Positions 1 to 6,655 are shown, numbered from the stretch's first letter. The stretch: 14,429 bases of DNA from Chromobacteriaceae bacterium (GCA_030151505.1 JASLDQ010000346.1:1-14429); one strand, 5' to 3'. Numbers and translations: made by a program. The notes: generated by a model from the letters alone, not told the origin.

Positions 1-1
1 G

Positions 2-475
2 TCGGTGATGCTGGTGGTGCCGCTGGGCGTGCTCGGCGCGGTGCTGGCCAACAGCCTGCGCGGCTTCCCCAACGACGTGTACTTCCAGGTCGGCCTCCTG
101 ACCACCATCGGTCTGTCGGCCAAGAACGCGATCCTGATCGTGGAATTTGCCAAGGAGCAGATGGAACAGGGCAAGGACATGTTCGAGGCGGTGCTGACCG
201 CGGCACGGATGCGTCTGCGCCCCATCCTGATGACCTCACTGGCCTTCTTCTTCGGCGTGCTCCCGCTGGCGCTCAAGAGCGGCGCGGGTCAGGGCAGCCA
301 GAACGCCCTCGGCACCGCCGTGGCCGGCGGCATGCTGTCCGCCACCGTGCTGTCGATCTTCTTCGTGCCGGTGTTCTTTGTGGTCATCCGTCTGTGGGTC
401 AGCAAGAAGGGCATCCAGTCGCGCCAGATCATGCCGGACAGCGGCAAAATCAAACACGATTCGGAGGACCGTTAA
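2..475 (+). CDS. RND multidrug efflux permease, C-terminal part (AcrB/HAE1 family)
   Basis: Inner-membrane, proton-driven pump subunit of a tripartite drug exporter; the 5' part lies outside the window. The visible 157 residues match the end of AcrB-type permeases closely: [10 protein letters not shown] opens a transmembrane helix, followed by [20 protein letters not shown], the cytoplasmic [14 protein letters not shown] segment and the last helix ending [14 protein letters not shown], then a short charged tail. In AcrB these correspond to the last transmembrane helices (about TM10-12). The TAA stop (473-475) is one base before the ATG of the outer-membrane gene, so the two are surely co-transcribed and probably translationally coupled. 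The membrane fusion subunit is expected upstream, outside the window. Substrate range cannot be read from this fragment. Assignment to the family is very secure. Confidence 0.97.
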   Translation, partial: SVMLVVPLGVLGAVLANSLRGFPNDVYFQVGLLTTIGLSAKNAILIVEFAKEQMEQGKDMFEAVLTAARMRLRPILMTSLAFFFGVLPLALKSGAGQGSQNALGTAVAGGMLSATVLSIFFVPVFFVVIRLWVSKKGIQSRQIMPDSGKIKHDSEDR

Positions 476-476
476 T

Positions 477-1901
477 ATGCGTCACCCATCTTCCGTCCTC
501 GCTCTCGCCGTCGGTGCAGCATTGCTGAGCGGCTGCACGCTGATGCCGACCTACGAGCGCCCGGCGGCTCCGGTCGCGCAGGCCTGGCCCGCCGGCCCGG
601 CCTACGCGATGGATACCGCCACGACGCCGGCCGCCGCCGACCTCGGCTGGCGCGAGTTCTTCCGCGACCCGCAACTGCAAGGGCTGATCGAGCAGGCGCT
701 GGCCAACAACCGCGACCTGCGCGTGGCCACCCTCAACATCGAGGCCGCCCGCGCCCGCTACCAGATCCAGCGCGCCGACCTGTTCCCGACCATCAAGGCC
801 AGTGGCAGCGGCACCAACCAGCGCGTGCCGGCCTCGGTCAGCACCACCGGCTCGGAGGTCATCAGCCACCAGTACAGCGCCGGGCTGGGCTTCAGCGCCT
901 ACGAGCTTGACCTGTTCGGCCGGGTGCGCAGCCTGAAGGAGTCGGCGCTGGAGAGCTACTTCTCCACTCAGGAAGCGCAGCGCAGCGCGCAGATCAGCCT
1001 GGTGGCGGAAGTCGCCAACGCCTGGCTGACCCTGCGTGCCGACCGCCAGCTCTTGCAGTTGGCGCAGGACACGCTCAAGACCCAGCAGGAATCGTACGAG
1101 CTGAGCCGGCGCAAGTTCGACATCGGCGTTACCTCCGACCTGGATCTGAGCCGCGCCGAAACCACGGTGGAATCGGCGCGCAGCGACGTCGCCCGCTACC
1201 AGAGCCAGGTCGCCCGCGATGAAAACGCGCTGACCCTGCTGGTCGGCGCGCCGCTGCCGGCCACGGTGAACGACGGCGCCACGCTGGCGCAGACGGCGCC
1301 GCTGGCCGACCTGCCCGCCGGCCTGCCGTCCGACCTGCTGCAGCGCCGGCCGGACATCATCCAGGCCGAGCACCAGCTCAAGTCGGCCAACGCCAACATC
1401 GGTGCCGCGCGCGCGGCCTTCTTCCCCAGCATCACCCTCACCGGTAGTGTCGGAGCGCTCAGTGGCGACTTGGGTAGCCTGTTCAAGGCCGGCTCGGGCA
1501 GTTGGTCCTTCATGCCGCAAATCAGCCTGCCGATCTTCGATCTGGGCCGCAACAGCGCCAATCTGGATGTGGCCAAAGTCCAGCGCGACATCGCCGTGGC
1601 CCAGTACGAGAAAAGCATCCAGTCCGCCTTCCGCGAAGTCGCCGACGGCCTCGCCCAGCGCGGCACCCTCGGCGAGCAGTTGCGGGCGCAGGAGAAACTG
1701 GTCAAGGCCAGCGAGCGCAGCTTCAACGTGTCGCAGGCGCGTTACAAGGTCGGGGTGGACAGCTACCTGAGCCTGCTGGACGCCCAGCGTTCGCACTACA
1801 GCGCCCAGCAGGGATTGATTGGCACCCAACTGAGCCAGCAGTCCAATCTGGTCACCCTGTACAAGGTGCTGGGCGGCGGCTGGAAAGAAAAGAACCTCTG
1901 A
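477..1901 (+). CDS. Outer-membrane efflux lipoprotein (OprM/NodT family, TolC-like channel)
   Basis: Outer-membrane exit duct of the RND pump encoded just upstream. The ATG at 477 is chosen because GGAGG (463-467) lies 9 nt before it and because it gives a clean lipoprotein signal, [20 protein letters not shown], with the lipobox LLSGC and lipidated Cys20. The reading frame stays open further upstream, but only inside the permease gene. The product is 474 residues, normal for OprM/NodT proteins, and shows the two repeated OEP halves. The N-terminal half has [21 protein letters not shown] and [20 protein letters not shown]. The second half has [19 protein letters not shown], then [21 protein letters not shown] and a C-terminal helical hairpin ending [14 protein letters not shown]. 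The family forms trimers with a beta barrel in the outer membrane and a periplasmic alpha-helical tunnel. A strong hairpin terminator follows 31 bp after the stop. Confidence 0.96.
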   Translation: MRHPSSVLALAVGAALLSGCTLMPTYERPAAPVAQAWPAGPAYAMDTATTPAAADLGWREFFRDPQLQGLIEQALANNRDLRVATLNIEAARARYQIQRADLFPTIKASGSGTNQRVPASVSTTGSEVISHQYSAGLGFSAYELDLFGRVRSLKESALESYFSTQEAQRSAQISLVAEVANAWLTLRADRQLLQLAQDTLKTQQESYELSRRKFDIGVTSDLDLSRAETTVESARSDVARYQSQVARDENALTLLVGAPLPATVNDGATLAQTAPLADLPAGLPSDLLQRRPDIIQAEHQLKSANANIGAARAAFFPSITLTGSVGALSGDLGSLFKAGSGSWSFMPQISLPIFDLGRNSANLDVAKVQRDIAVAQYEKSIQSAFREVADGLAQRGTLGEQLRAQEKLVKASERSFNVSQARYKVGVDSYLSLLDAQRSHYSAQQGLIGTQLSQQSNLVTLYKVLGGGWKEKNL

Positions 1902-1931
1902 CAGCCGGCTGAATCCTAGCCGGCGAAACGA

Positions 1932-1977
1932 AAAATGCCCTGCCATGGCGGTCTGCCATGCAGGGCATTTTCTTTGG
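1932..1977 (+). terminator. Rho-independent terminator of the RND operon
   Basis: AAAATGCCCTG (1932-1942) pairs perfectly with CAGGGCATTTT (1961-1971). Inside it, CATGGC pairs with GCCATG around the loop GGTCT, with one bulged C on the 5' side. The 3' arm runs into TTTTCTTT. This is a long, strong stem ending the permease/outer-membrane unit. Because the outer arms are A-rich then T-rich it could act in both directions, but no minus-strand gene ends here. Confidence 0.9.
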
Positions 1978-2165
1978 GTCAAGCCATTGAAAGCACAGCG
2001 ATCTGTTCATCCTGGACAGTCCGCGCCAAATGAATACGCACGATTGTGGTGCGTGATTTCGGCCTCCGTCGAGAAGAAGACGCCGCCATTAGTAGCAGCA
2101 AGCGGCATTCAAAATGCCACTTGCGGCGACCATCGGGAAAACGAGTCAATTATTTTCGAAAAAAT
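1978..2165. other. Intergenic stretch without a recognisable gene
   Basis: Between the efflux terminator and the cold-shock promoter I see no convincing coding region. The short open frames here have no recognisable protein pattern. The stretch holds an imperfect hairpin at 2098-2124 (GCAAG, C/A mismatch, GGCATT, loop CAA, AATGCC, CTTGC). It has no T-run after it on either strand, so it does not look like an ordinary terminator. The AT-rich end (2148-2165) includes the palindrome TTTTCGAAAA (2153-2162) just ahead of the cold-shock -35 element. Base composition is visibly less GC-rich than the flanking genes. Confidence 0.6.
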
Positions 2166-2194
2166 TTGACACGCTGTGGCAATGTGCGTACAAC
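2166..2194 (+). promoter_or_regulatory. Sigma-70 promoter of the cold-shock gene
   Basis: A perfect -35 TTGACA (2166-2171) is followed by a 17-bp spacer and a -10 TACAAC (2189-2194, 4 of 6 consensus bases). The preceding 20 bp are A/T-rich and could serve as an UP element. The start point would be near 2201, which gives the cold-shock mRNA a leader of about 138 nt. A second TTGACT at 2281 has no acceptable -10 partner. Confidence 0.6.
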
Positions 2195-2201
2195 TGTGCC
2201 T

Positions 2202-2339
2202 GCAAAATTATCAAGCAGTAGATTCAAGTTCATAGTTGTTCCCCTTCAAAGCGGCACTCCATTGTTCCACGCAGTCTTCCTTGACTATTCTGCATCTTAA
2301 GCAATCGCTTATTAATTCATTCTTTTTAAGGAATACAAA
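2202..2339 (+). promoter_or_regulatory. Long 5' leader of the cold-shock mRNA
   Basis: If the promoter at 2166-2194 is right, about 138 nt of untranslated leader precede the ATG at 2340. In E. coli cspA a leader of similar length (about 160 nt) refolds in the cold and exposes the start region. I see no clear match to the E. coli cold-box sequence, so only length, position and moderate A/U content support a thermosensor role. The ribosome binding site AAGGA (2328-2332) lies 7 nt before the start. Confidence 0.4.
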
Positions 2340-2543
2340 ATGGAAACAGGTACCGTTAAGTGGTTCAACGACGCCAAGGGTTTTGGCTTTATTACTCCTG
2401 ATGCAGGCGGCAACGACCTGTTCGCTCACTTCTCCGAAATTCGCAGCGAAGGCTTCAAGTCCCTCGCCGAAGGCCAGAAGGTCAGCTATGTTGCCGGCAT
2501 GGGTCAAAAAGGCCCGCAAGCAACGAACATTCAGGCCATCTAA
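2340..2543 (+). CDS. cspA: Cold-shock domain protein (CspA family)
   Basis: A 67-residue single OB-fold cold-shock protein that binds single-stranded RNA/DNA as an RNA chaperone or transcription antiterminator in the cytoplasm. The N-terminus [18 protein letters not shown] contains the RNP1-type KGFGFI motif. RNP2 is the betaproteobacterial-style DLFAHF in place of VFVHF. The C-terminus [10 protein letters not shown] is also typical of beta-proteobacterial Csp proteins. Start at ATG 2340 with AAGGA 7 nt upstream. The gene is monocistronic, with its own promoter, a long leader and a perfect hairpin terminator. Bacteria usually carry several paralogues and not all are cold-induced, so the name cspA indicates family only. 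Confidence 0.96.
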   Translation: METGTVKWFNDAKGFGFITPDAGGNDLFAHFSEIRSEGFKSLAEGQKVSYVAGMGQKGPQATNIQAI

Positions 2544-2572
2544 TCCGTTAGACGAGCCGAATCGCTGCATGG

Positions 2573-2599
2573 AAAAAGCCCCGCACTGCGGGGCTTTTT
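2573..2599 (+). terminator. Rho-independent terminator after the cold-shock gene
   Basis: AAAAAGCCCCGC (2573-2584) and GCGGGGCTTTTT (2588-2599) form a perfect 12-bp stem around the 3-nt loop ACT, ending in five Ts. It lies 30 bp after the csp stop codon. The symmetry means it could also stop transcription arriving from the right. Confidence 0.95.
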
Positions 2600-3026
2600 C
2601 ATTTCATCGCGTTCCAACCGAGGCCTTATCCAATCTGCAAACAAGCAAGGCATTACTTGGGCGCGACAAATCTCCCCGCTTGCTTTCCGATTTACCCAGA
2701 CATTGCCTGATTCAAGTCGCGACGGCCTATCACGCTGACCGTATTTCCAGCTGAACACTGCCGGGTTGCGCCATACAGCAAACAAATCCCTTCCGCCCCA
2801 ATTAACGACCTTGCCATCAAGCTGACCCAACCACATGGTCTAACTGCCCAGCATTGCAGGCAGCCTGAATTGACAAGGCCAAAATAAAAAACAAATTTTT
2901 ATAAAACCTGCTTTCCTGTTTCAAGCCGCTCCTCGTTATTCGAGAGCCATAAACCGGTGCATCGCCGCAAAACCCGCCTGGCCGGCAGGGCCTGCCGCCC
3001 CCTCCCCGACATCAAGCTGACCGCCC
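2600..3026. other. Gene-free, relatively AT-rich gap
   Basis: No convincing gene is visible in these 427 bp. An open frame on the minus strand (2540-2836) runs through the csp terminator and resembles no known protein, so it is not called. The stretch is clearly less GC-rich than its neighbours, with an A/T run at 2881-2905. It contains an isolated TTGACA (2870-2875) without a properly spaced -10, and the 12-mer AGGCAGCCTGAA (2858-2869), which equals a DNA uptake sequence dialect of Kingella-type Neisseriaceae. Close to the exporter gene there is a short GC-rich hairpin (2983-2997). Confidence 0.6.
2976..2997 (-). terminator. Possible weak terminator of the MFS gene
   Basis: On the minus strand, downstream of the MFS stop codon, CGGCAG (2992-2997 complement) and CTGCCG (2983-2988 complement) form a 6-bp GC stem with a 3-nt loop. 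The nearest T-run on that strand, TTTT, is about 10 nt beyond the stem. The spacing is poor for intrinsic termination, so this is only a candidate. Confidence 0.3.
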
Positions 3027-4445
3027 TTACCCGCCACGCTGCTTCATCCGGCTCGCCGCCACCAGCGCCAGCACGAACACCATCGCCACCATCAGGAAGC
3101 TGTCCGAGAATGCACGGGCGATCCCGTCGGCGCTGGCCCCATGCACGCTCGTCCGCCACTCCACAAATACCGCCGACACGGCAATGCCGAGCACGCCGCC
3201 AAGCTGTCGCACATAGCTGATGACCATCGACGACTGGCCGAGCTGATGCGCTTCCATGCCGCGCAGGGCGGCGAGGTTGAGCGAAGGCAGGATGAGGGCC
3301 AAGCCGATGCGGCCGAGCACGGTGACGCCGGCTAGTTCGAGATAGCCGATGTGCGCGCCGACCCCGGCGAACAGGAAGAAGGACAGGCAGAACAGCACCA
3401 GCCCGCCGATGGTGATCCACTGCGGGTGGTAGTGATCGGCCAGCCGGCCGGCGAGCGGAATACACAGCGCCAGCGCGATCCCGGCCGGCAGCAAGGCAAA
3501 ACCGGCCCGGGTGGCGGAAAAACCCAGCGAGGTCTGCAGGAAGACCGGAATCAGGTAGGTGGAGGCGTACAGGCCGAAGCCATAGGTCAGCGATACCAGC
3601 GAGCCCATGACGAAGGGCCGGTCGCCGAACAGGTCCAGACTGATGATGGGATGGGCGGCACGGCGGCCGTGGATGATGAACAGTGCCAGTGCGAGCACGG
3701 CCATGCCGAGCTGCAGGGCAGTCCACGGATCGGCCAGCCCGCCGTGATGCAGGCTGCTCACTCCTTCAACGGTGCACAAGGTCGCCAGGCCCAACACCCC
3801 GACCCCGACCCAGTCGAATGCCTTGCGCTGGAAGTCCGCCGTGCGCGGCAACAGGCGAAACCCGGCCACGCCGGCGATCAGGCAGAACGGCAGGTTGATG
3901 AGAAAGATCGCCCGCCACCCGAAGGCATCCATCAGCATGCCGCCCAATGCCGGGGCGACGGCCGGCGCCAGCACGATGCCGAAGCTGAGCATGCCCGAGG
4001 CCCTGCCCTGCTTGTCGGGCGGAAACAGCCGCATCACCGCCAGCGTGCCTAGTGGCTGCAACAGTCCGGCCGCCGCACCCTGCACAACGCGGGCCGCGAC
4101 CAGAACGCCGAAATTACCCGACAGACTGCCGCCGACACTGGCCACTCCGAGGACGGCGAGCGCGGTCAGGAAACAGCGGCGGAAACCGAAGCGGTCAAGC
4201 AGCCAGGGCGTGGGCAGCATAGCCAGCGTCATCGCCCCCATGAAGCCGGTGATCGCCCACTGGGCGGTTTCCTGCCCGAGGCCGAAGTGTCTGACCAGCG
4301 CCGGGATGGCGACGTTGAAGCTGGTGGTGGACAGCACCGCCGCCACCGTGCCCAGCGCCACCGTCAAGAGCGCCAGCCATTTGTAGCGGTCGCCGAAGCG
4401 CTGGATCAGGCGGTCGCGGTCGGATAAGGGGGTGGAGTCAGACAT
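3027..4445 (-). CDS. MFS multidrug exporter, DHA2 (EmrB/QacA-like) family
   Basis: A 472-residue inner-membrane proton/drug antiporter with the hydrophobic pattern of a 14-helix DHA2 transporter. Recognisable elements in order: SFNVAIPAL in helix 1 (about residues 42-50); motif A-like LLDRFGFRRC after helix 2 (82-91); a conserved ARVVQGAAAG stretch; antiporter motif C, GIVLAPAVAPALGG (156-169), with the first proline of the usual GP replaced by AP; and GWRAIFLINLP (176-186), a DHA2 hallmark. The start ATG at 4445 is preceded by AGGAA 11 nt upstream. The gene is divergent from a SlyA-like regulator with a 61-bp shared control region, so it is very probably the regulated target. No EmrA-type membrane fusion gene lies beside it, which suggests it exports to the periplasm alone. 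The substrate is unknown. Confidence 0.93.
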   Translation of the reverse strand: MSDSTPLSDRDRLIQRFGDRYKWLALLTVALGTVAAVLSTTSFNVAIPALVRHFGLGQETAQWAITGFMGAMTLAMLPTPWLLDRFGFRRCFLTALAVLGVASVGGSLSGNFGVLVAARVVQGAAAGLLQPLGTLAVMRLFPPDKQGRASGMLSFGIVLAPAVAPALGGMLMDAFGWRAIFLINLPFCLIAGVAGFRLLPRTADFQRKAFDWVGVGVLGLATLCTVEGVSSLHHGGLADPWTALQLGMAVLALALFIIHGRRAAHPIISLDLFGDRPFVMGSLVSLTYGFGLYASTYLIPVFLQTSLGFSATRAGFALLPAGIALALCIPLAGRLADHYHPQWITIGGLVLFCLSFFLFAGVGAHIGYLELAGVTVLGRIGLALILPSLNLAALRGMEAHQLGQSSMVISYVRQLGGVLGIAVSAVFVEWRTSVHGASADGIARAFSDSFLMVAMVFVLALVAASRMKQRGG

Positions 4446-4475
4446 GTGGACAAGGGTTCCTGAAAACCGAATAAT

Positions 4476-4489
4476 ATTAGCATGCTAAT
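4476..4489. promoter_or_regulatory. SlyA-type operator between the MFS and MarR genes
   Basis: ATTAGCATGCTAAT is a perfect 14-bp palindrome in the 61-bp divergent intergenic region. Its core TTAGCATGCTAA (4477-4488) differs at one base from the established SlyA box TTAGCAAGCTAA. It ends 17 bp before the regulator's ATG and lies 31 bp upstream of the exporter's ATG. A -10-like TATTAT for the exporter (4471-4476, minus strand) abuts it. A bound regulator dimer would therefore be expected to control both genes. Confidence 0.8.
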
Positions 4490-4506
4490 TATTAGGATAG
4501 AAACCA

Positions 4507-4971
4507 ATGACTGAGGACGTGCAACGCTATGCCACTCTGTTGCACCAGGCGGCAGCCCTGTGGCGGGTCAGGCTGGACAAGCGCCTGCGACCGTGGGGGA
4601 TGACGCAAACGACGTGGCGCACCCTGTGGATACTGCGCATGGACGGCCGCAGCTACAACCAGAGCGAGCTGGCGGCAAGGCTGGGTATCGAGAGCCCGAC
4701 GCTGGTCAGGATCATCGACCGGATGCAGGGCATGGGATTGCTGGAGCGGATCGCCGACCCGCAGGACCGCCGCCAGAAGCGGATCAGGATCACGCCGGCG
4801 GGGCTGGATCTGGTGCAGGAAATCGAACGGGAAGTCAGCGGACTGCGGCAGGAACTGCTGGCAGATGCCGCCCCGCAGGATCTGCAGGCCGGCATCCGCC
4901 TGCTGGAAGGCATCGTCGCCAAGGCGACGGCCGAACGGGAGGCGGCGACACCGGCCGCAGACGGAGAGTAA
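4507..4971 (+). CDS. MarR-family transcriptional regulator, SlyA-like
   Basis: A 154-residue winged-helix DNA-binding protein, expected to act as a dimer whose affinity is lowered by small phenolic ligands. Similarity to SlyA is clear along its length: LWRVRLDKRLRPWGMTQTTW (about 19-37) forms the dimer/ligand region. QSELAARLGIESPTLVRIID (52-71) is the helix-turn-helix with the recognition helix. RIADPQDRRQKRIRIT (81-96) is the beta wing with the MarR DxRxxR pattern. Start ATG 4507 has AGGA (4494-4497) 9 nt upstream. The divergent MFS exporter and the SlyA-type palindrome between them indicate local autoregulation and control of the exporter, the classic MarR arrangement. Whether it also acts globally, as SlyA does, cannot be told here. 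The C-terminal tail is Ala-rich and probably disordered. Confidence 0.94.
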   Translation: MTEDVQRYATLLHQAAALWRVRLDKRLRPWGMTQTTWRTLWILRMDGRSYNQSELAARLGIESPTLVRIIDRMQGMGLLERIADPQDRRQKRIRITPAGLDLVQEIEREVSGLRQELLADAAPQDLQAGIRLLEGIVAKATAEREAATPAADGE

Positions 4972-5072
4972 GCGGCGCCGCCGACCGAGGCGGTCACCCA
5001 TTGCCGGACTGGCACTGCCGGTGGCGGACGGACTCCGGCGGCCGGGCAATCCACCGCCACCCGCAACAAGCC

Positions 5073-5942
5073 TCAGTGACGCACCGGTGCGTCCGGCGTG
5101 TCGTCCGGCGAAAACAGCGCCTCGACGTCTTCCTCGTCGAACACATAAGTCTGGTGGCAGAAGTCGCAGGCAATCTCGACGCTGCCCTGCTCGGCCACGA
5201 TGTCGTCGACTTCGGCGCGACCGAGCAGCTTGAGCATGCCGCCGACGCGCTCGGCGCTGCAGCTGCACTGGAAAGTGATCTTCTCGGCATCGAACAGGCG
5301 GACGTCTTCCTGATGGTAGAGCCGGTGCAGAATGTCGTCCGCGCCCAGGCCGAGCAATTCCTCGTCCTTGAGGGTGGCGGCAAGCTGGGTGACGCGCGGC
5401 CAGCCGTCCTCGTCGCCGTGGCCGTCGGGCAGCTTCTGCAGCAGCAGGCCAGCGGCGGTGTCGTCGCTGGCGGCCAGCCGGATGAAGGTGTCGAGCTGTT
5501 CCGAGCTTTGCATGTAGTGGCCGAGCATGTCGGCCACCGAGCCGCCCTCCAGCGCCACGATGCCCTGATACGGGTCGGCGCCGTTGTTCGGGTCGAGGGT
5601 GATGACGAACTGGCCCGGCCCGAGGAGTTCGACCAGCGTCGCCTCGCGCCGGACCTCGCCGTCCCAGCGGGCGGTGGCGCGCAGGGTGCGGTCGACGGCA
5701 TTGACTTCGACCACCAGCAGCTTCAGCACGCCCTGCCCCTGCAGTTGCAGGATCAGCGTGCCGTCGAACTTGATGGTGGCGGCCAGCAGCGCGGCGGCGG
5801 CGGCGAGTTCACCCAGGCGGTGGCGCAGCGCATCCGGGTAGTTCTTGCGCGACAGGATGGTCTGCCAAGTGTCGTCGAGGCGGACCAGCCCGCCGCGCAC
5901 CGGCGCGTGTTCGAACAAAAAGCGTTGCAGCGTGTCTTTCAT
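5073..5942 (-). CDS. hslO: Hsp33 redox-regulated holdase chaperone
   Basis: Cytoplasmic ATP-independent chaperone switched on by oxidative unfolding. The product is 289 residues, close to the E. coli protein (292). The zinc redox switch is intact: C226-x-C228, a 30-residue spacer, then C259-x-x-C262. Upstream, EHAPVRGGLVRLDDTW (11-26) and the glycine-rich LEGGSVADMLGHYMQSSEQL (131-150) are family hallmarks. ATG 5942 is chosen because MKDTLQRFLFEHAPVRG matches the usual Hsp33 N-terminus; the frame stays open further but would run into the upstream gene. The ribosome binding site is weak (GAGAG about 10 nt upstream). It follows the BPH proteasome homologue after 62 bp on the same strand, probably as one operon. 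Its 3' end, including the last codons, contains a perfect 16-bp palindrome (5078-5093). No clear terminator separates it from the convergent MarR gene. Confidence 0.97.
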   Translation of the reverse strand: MKDTLQRFLFEHAPVRGGLVRLDDTWQTILSRKNYPDALRHRLGELAAAAALLAATIKFDGTLILQLQGQGVLKLLVVEVNAVDRTLRATARWDGEVRREATLVELLGPGQFVITLDPNNGADPYQGIVALEGGSVADMLGHYMQSSEQLDTFIRLAASDDTAAGLLLQKLPDGHGDEDGWPRVTQLAATLKDEELLGLGADDILHRLYHQEDVRLFDAEKITFQCSCSAERVGGMLKLLGRAEVDDIVAEQGSVEIACDFCHQTYVFDEEDVEALFSPDDTPDAPVRH

Positions 5943-6004
5943 GATGAGGCTCTCGGGAGGTCGGCCCGCACGGCAAATACCGCGCCGGCCGGATTCGGGA
6001 AGGT

Positions 6005-6580
6005 TCAGCCCTGCTCGGGCAGGCGGGCGGTGTAGAGCGTCAGCGGCAGGCTGGAGCCGACGTCGAACTCGCAACCGGCCTGCACGCCCAGCTGCGCCAC
6101 TTCGGCCGCGGTGCGCACGCCGTCGTAGCCGGCGTACATCGCCCCGATGGCGTAGTCGCGGCCGGAGCCGATCGCCCAGAACTTGTTGAATTCATACACC
6201 TCGCGCATCGAATAGATCGCGAAGATGCCGTGGGCATTGGCGATCAGCACCGTCATCTGGCTGGATTCGTAGGGATCGTCCTCTTCCTCCTCGGTCTTGA
6301 GGAAGAAGTCTTCCTTCAGCTTGGGATGCAGCTTGCGGAAAGTCTCGAAAATGGCCGGGCGGCTGGAAAAATCGCGGTTTTTCAGCTTGGTCAGCGCCGC
6401 CTGCATGACGAGGTCGTGGGCGGCGGAACCCGCGATGGCGATGAAGCTGCCGTCGAGCTCGAAAATCTTGTTGTAGCGCGCGTCGTGCGCGGCGCTCAGG
6501 CGGGTGTCCCCGAAGGTGGACTGACAGTCGGCCGCGATGGCGACTTCCGTCCCTTTGCGAACCACGGCAATGGTGGTCAT
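6005..6580 (-). CDS. Betaproteobacterial proteasome homologue (BPH), Ntn-hydrolase family
   Basis: A 191-residue self-compartmentalising threonine peptidase of the proteasome-beta/HslV superfamily, best matching the group described as BPH, whose characterised member forms a double-heptamer ring. The start at 6580 puts Thr2 right after the initiator Met (MTTIAVV), as in HslV, so Met removal exposes the nucleophile. Asp18 (AIAADCQ) and Lys38 (RYNKIFEL) correspond to the catalytic Asp17 and Lys33 of HslV, with a few extra residues between them. IGSGRDYAIGAMYAG (137-151) matches the HslV IGSGGPYA segment. An acidic stretch EEEEDD (97-102) is not present in HslV. GGAAA lies about 9 nt before the start. 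No hslU ATPase is adjacent; a class II amidotransferase is divergent and hslO follows. It is easily misannotated as HslV, but the length and inserts argue against that. Natural substrates of the family are not known to me. Confidence 0.88.
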   Translation of the reverse strand: MTTIAVVRKGTEVAIAADCQSTFGDTRLSAAHDARYNKIFELDGSFIAIAGSAAHDLVMQAALTKLKNRDFSSRPAIFETFRKLHPKLKEDFFLKTEEEEDDPYESSQMTVLIANAHGIFAIYSMREVYEFNKFWAIGSGRDYAIGAMYAGYDGVRTAAEVAQLGVQAGCEFDVGSSLPLTLYTARLPEQG

Positions 6581-6612
6581 GGCTGAATTTCCGGCAAAAA
6601 ATGTAAGCAGGT

Positions 6613-6640
6613 AAGATAGCGCCATACCGACAAATTACAA
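6613..6640 (-). promoter_or_regulatory. Candidate promoter for the BPH-hslO unit
   Basis: On the minus strand TTGTAA (6635-6640 complement) is followed after 16 bp by TATCTT (6613-6618 complement), each matching 4 of 6 consensus bases. The -10 overlaps a + strand TAAGAT (6612-6617) that could serve yafJ, so the two divergent promoters may share DNA. I looked for a heat-shock sigma-32 promoter (CTTGAA and CCCCATNT) and did not find a convincing one. Confidence 0.35.
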
Positions 6641-6655
6641 GCCGCCCGCGGCGGC
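6641..6655 (+). promoter_or_regulatory. GC hairpin in the yafJ leader
   Basis: GCCGCC (6641-6646) and GGCGGC (6650-6655) form a perfect 6-bp GC stem with loop CGC. It ends 18 nt before the yafJ start and just before its GGAAAG ribosome binding site (6660-6665). Such a stem could affect translation or mRNA stability, but in DNA this GC-rich a short stem may be chance. Confidence 0.3.

Noticed and set aside
450..1982. Minus-strand open frame of 510 codons opposite the outer-membrane efflux gene
   Set aside because: Antisense to a clear OprM/NodT protein and running through its terminator; composition typical of a shadow frame.
2540..2836. Minus-strand 98-codon open frame in the gap after the cold-shock gene
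   Set aside because: It has no recognisable protein pattern and would be read through the perfect csp terminator hairpin, with no promoter or ribosome binding site that stands out.
2870..2905. TTGACA followed by an A/T-rich run with TATAAA, looking like an orphan promoter
   Set aside because: The spacer to TATAAA (2900-2905) is 24 bp, too long, and no gene lies on the plus strand downstream before the minus-strand MFS gene.
6005..6580. Annotation as HslV, the protease of the HslUV complex
   Set aside because: Although the N-terminus and triad are alike, there are extra residues between Asp18 and Lys38, an acidic insert, and no hslU next door; the BPH group fits better.
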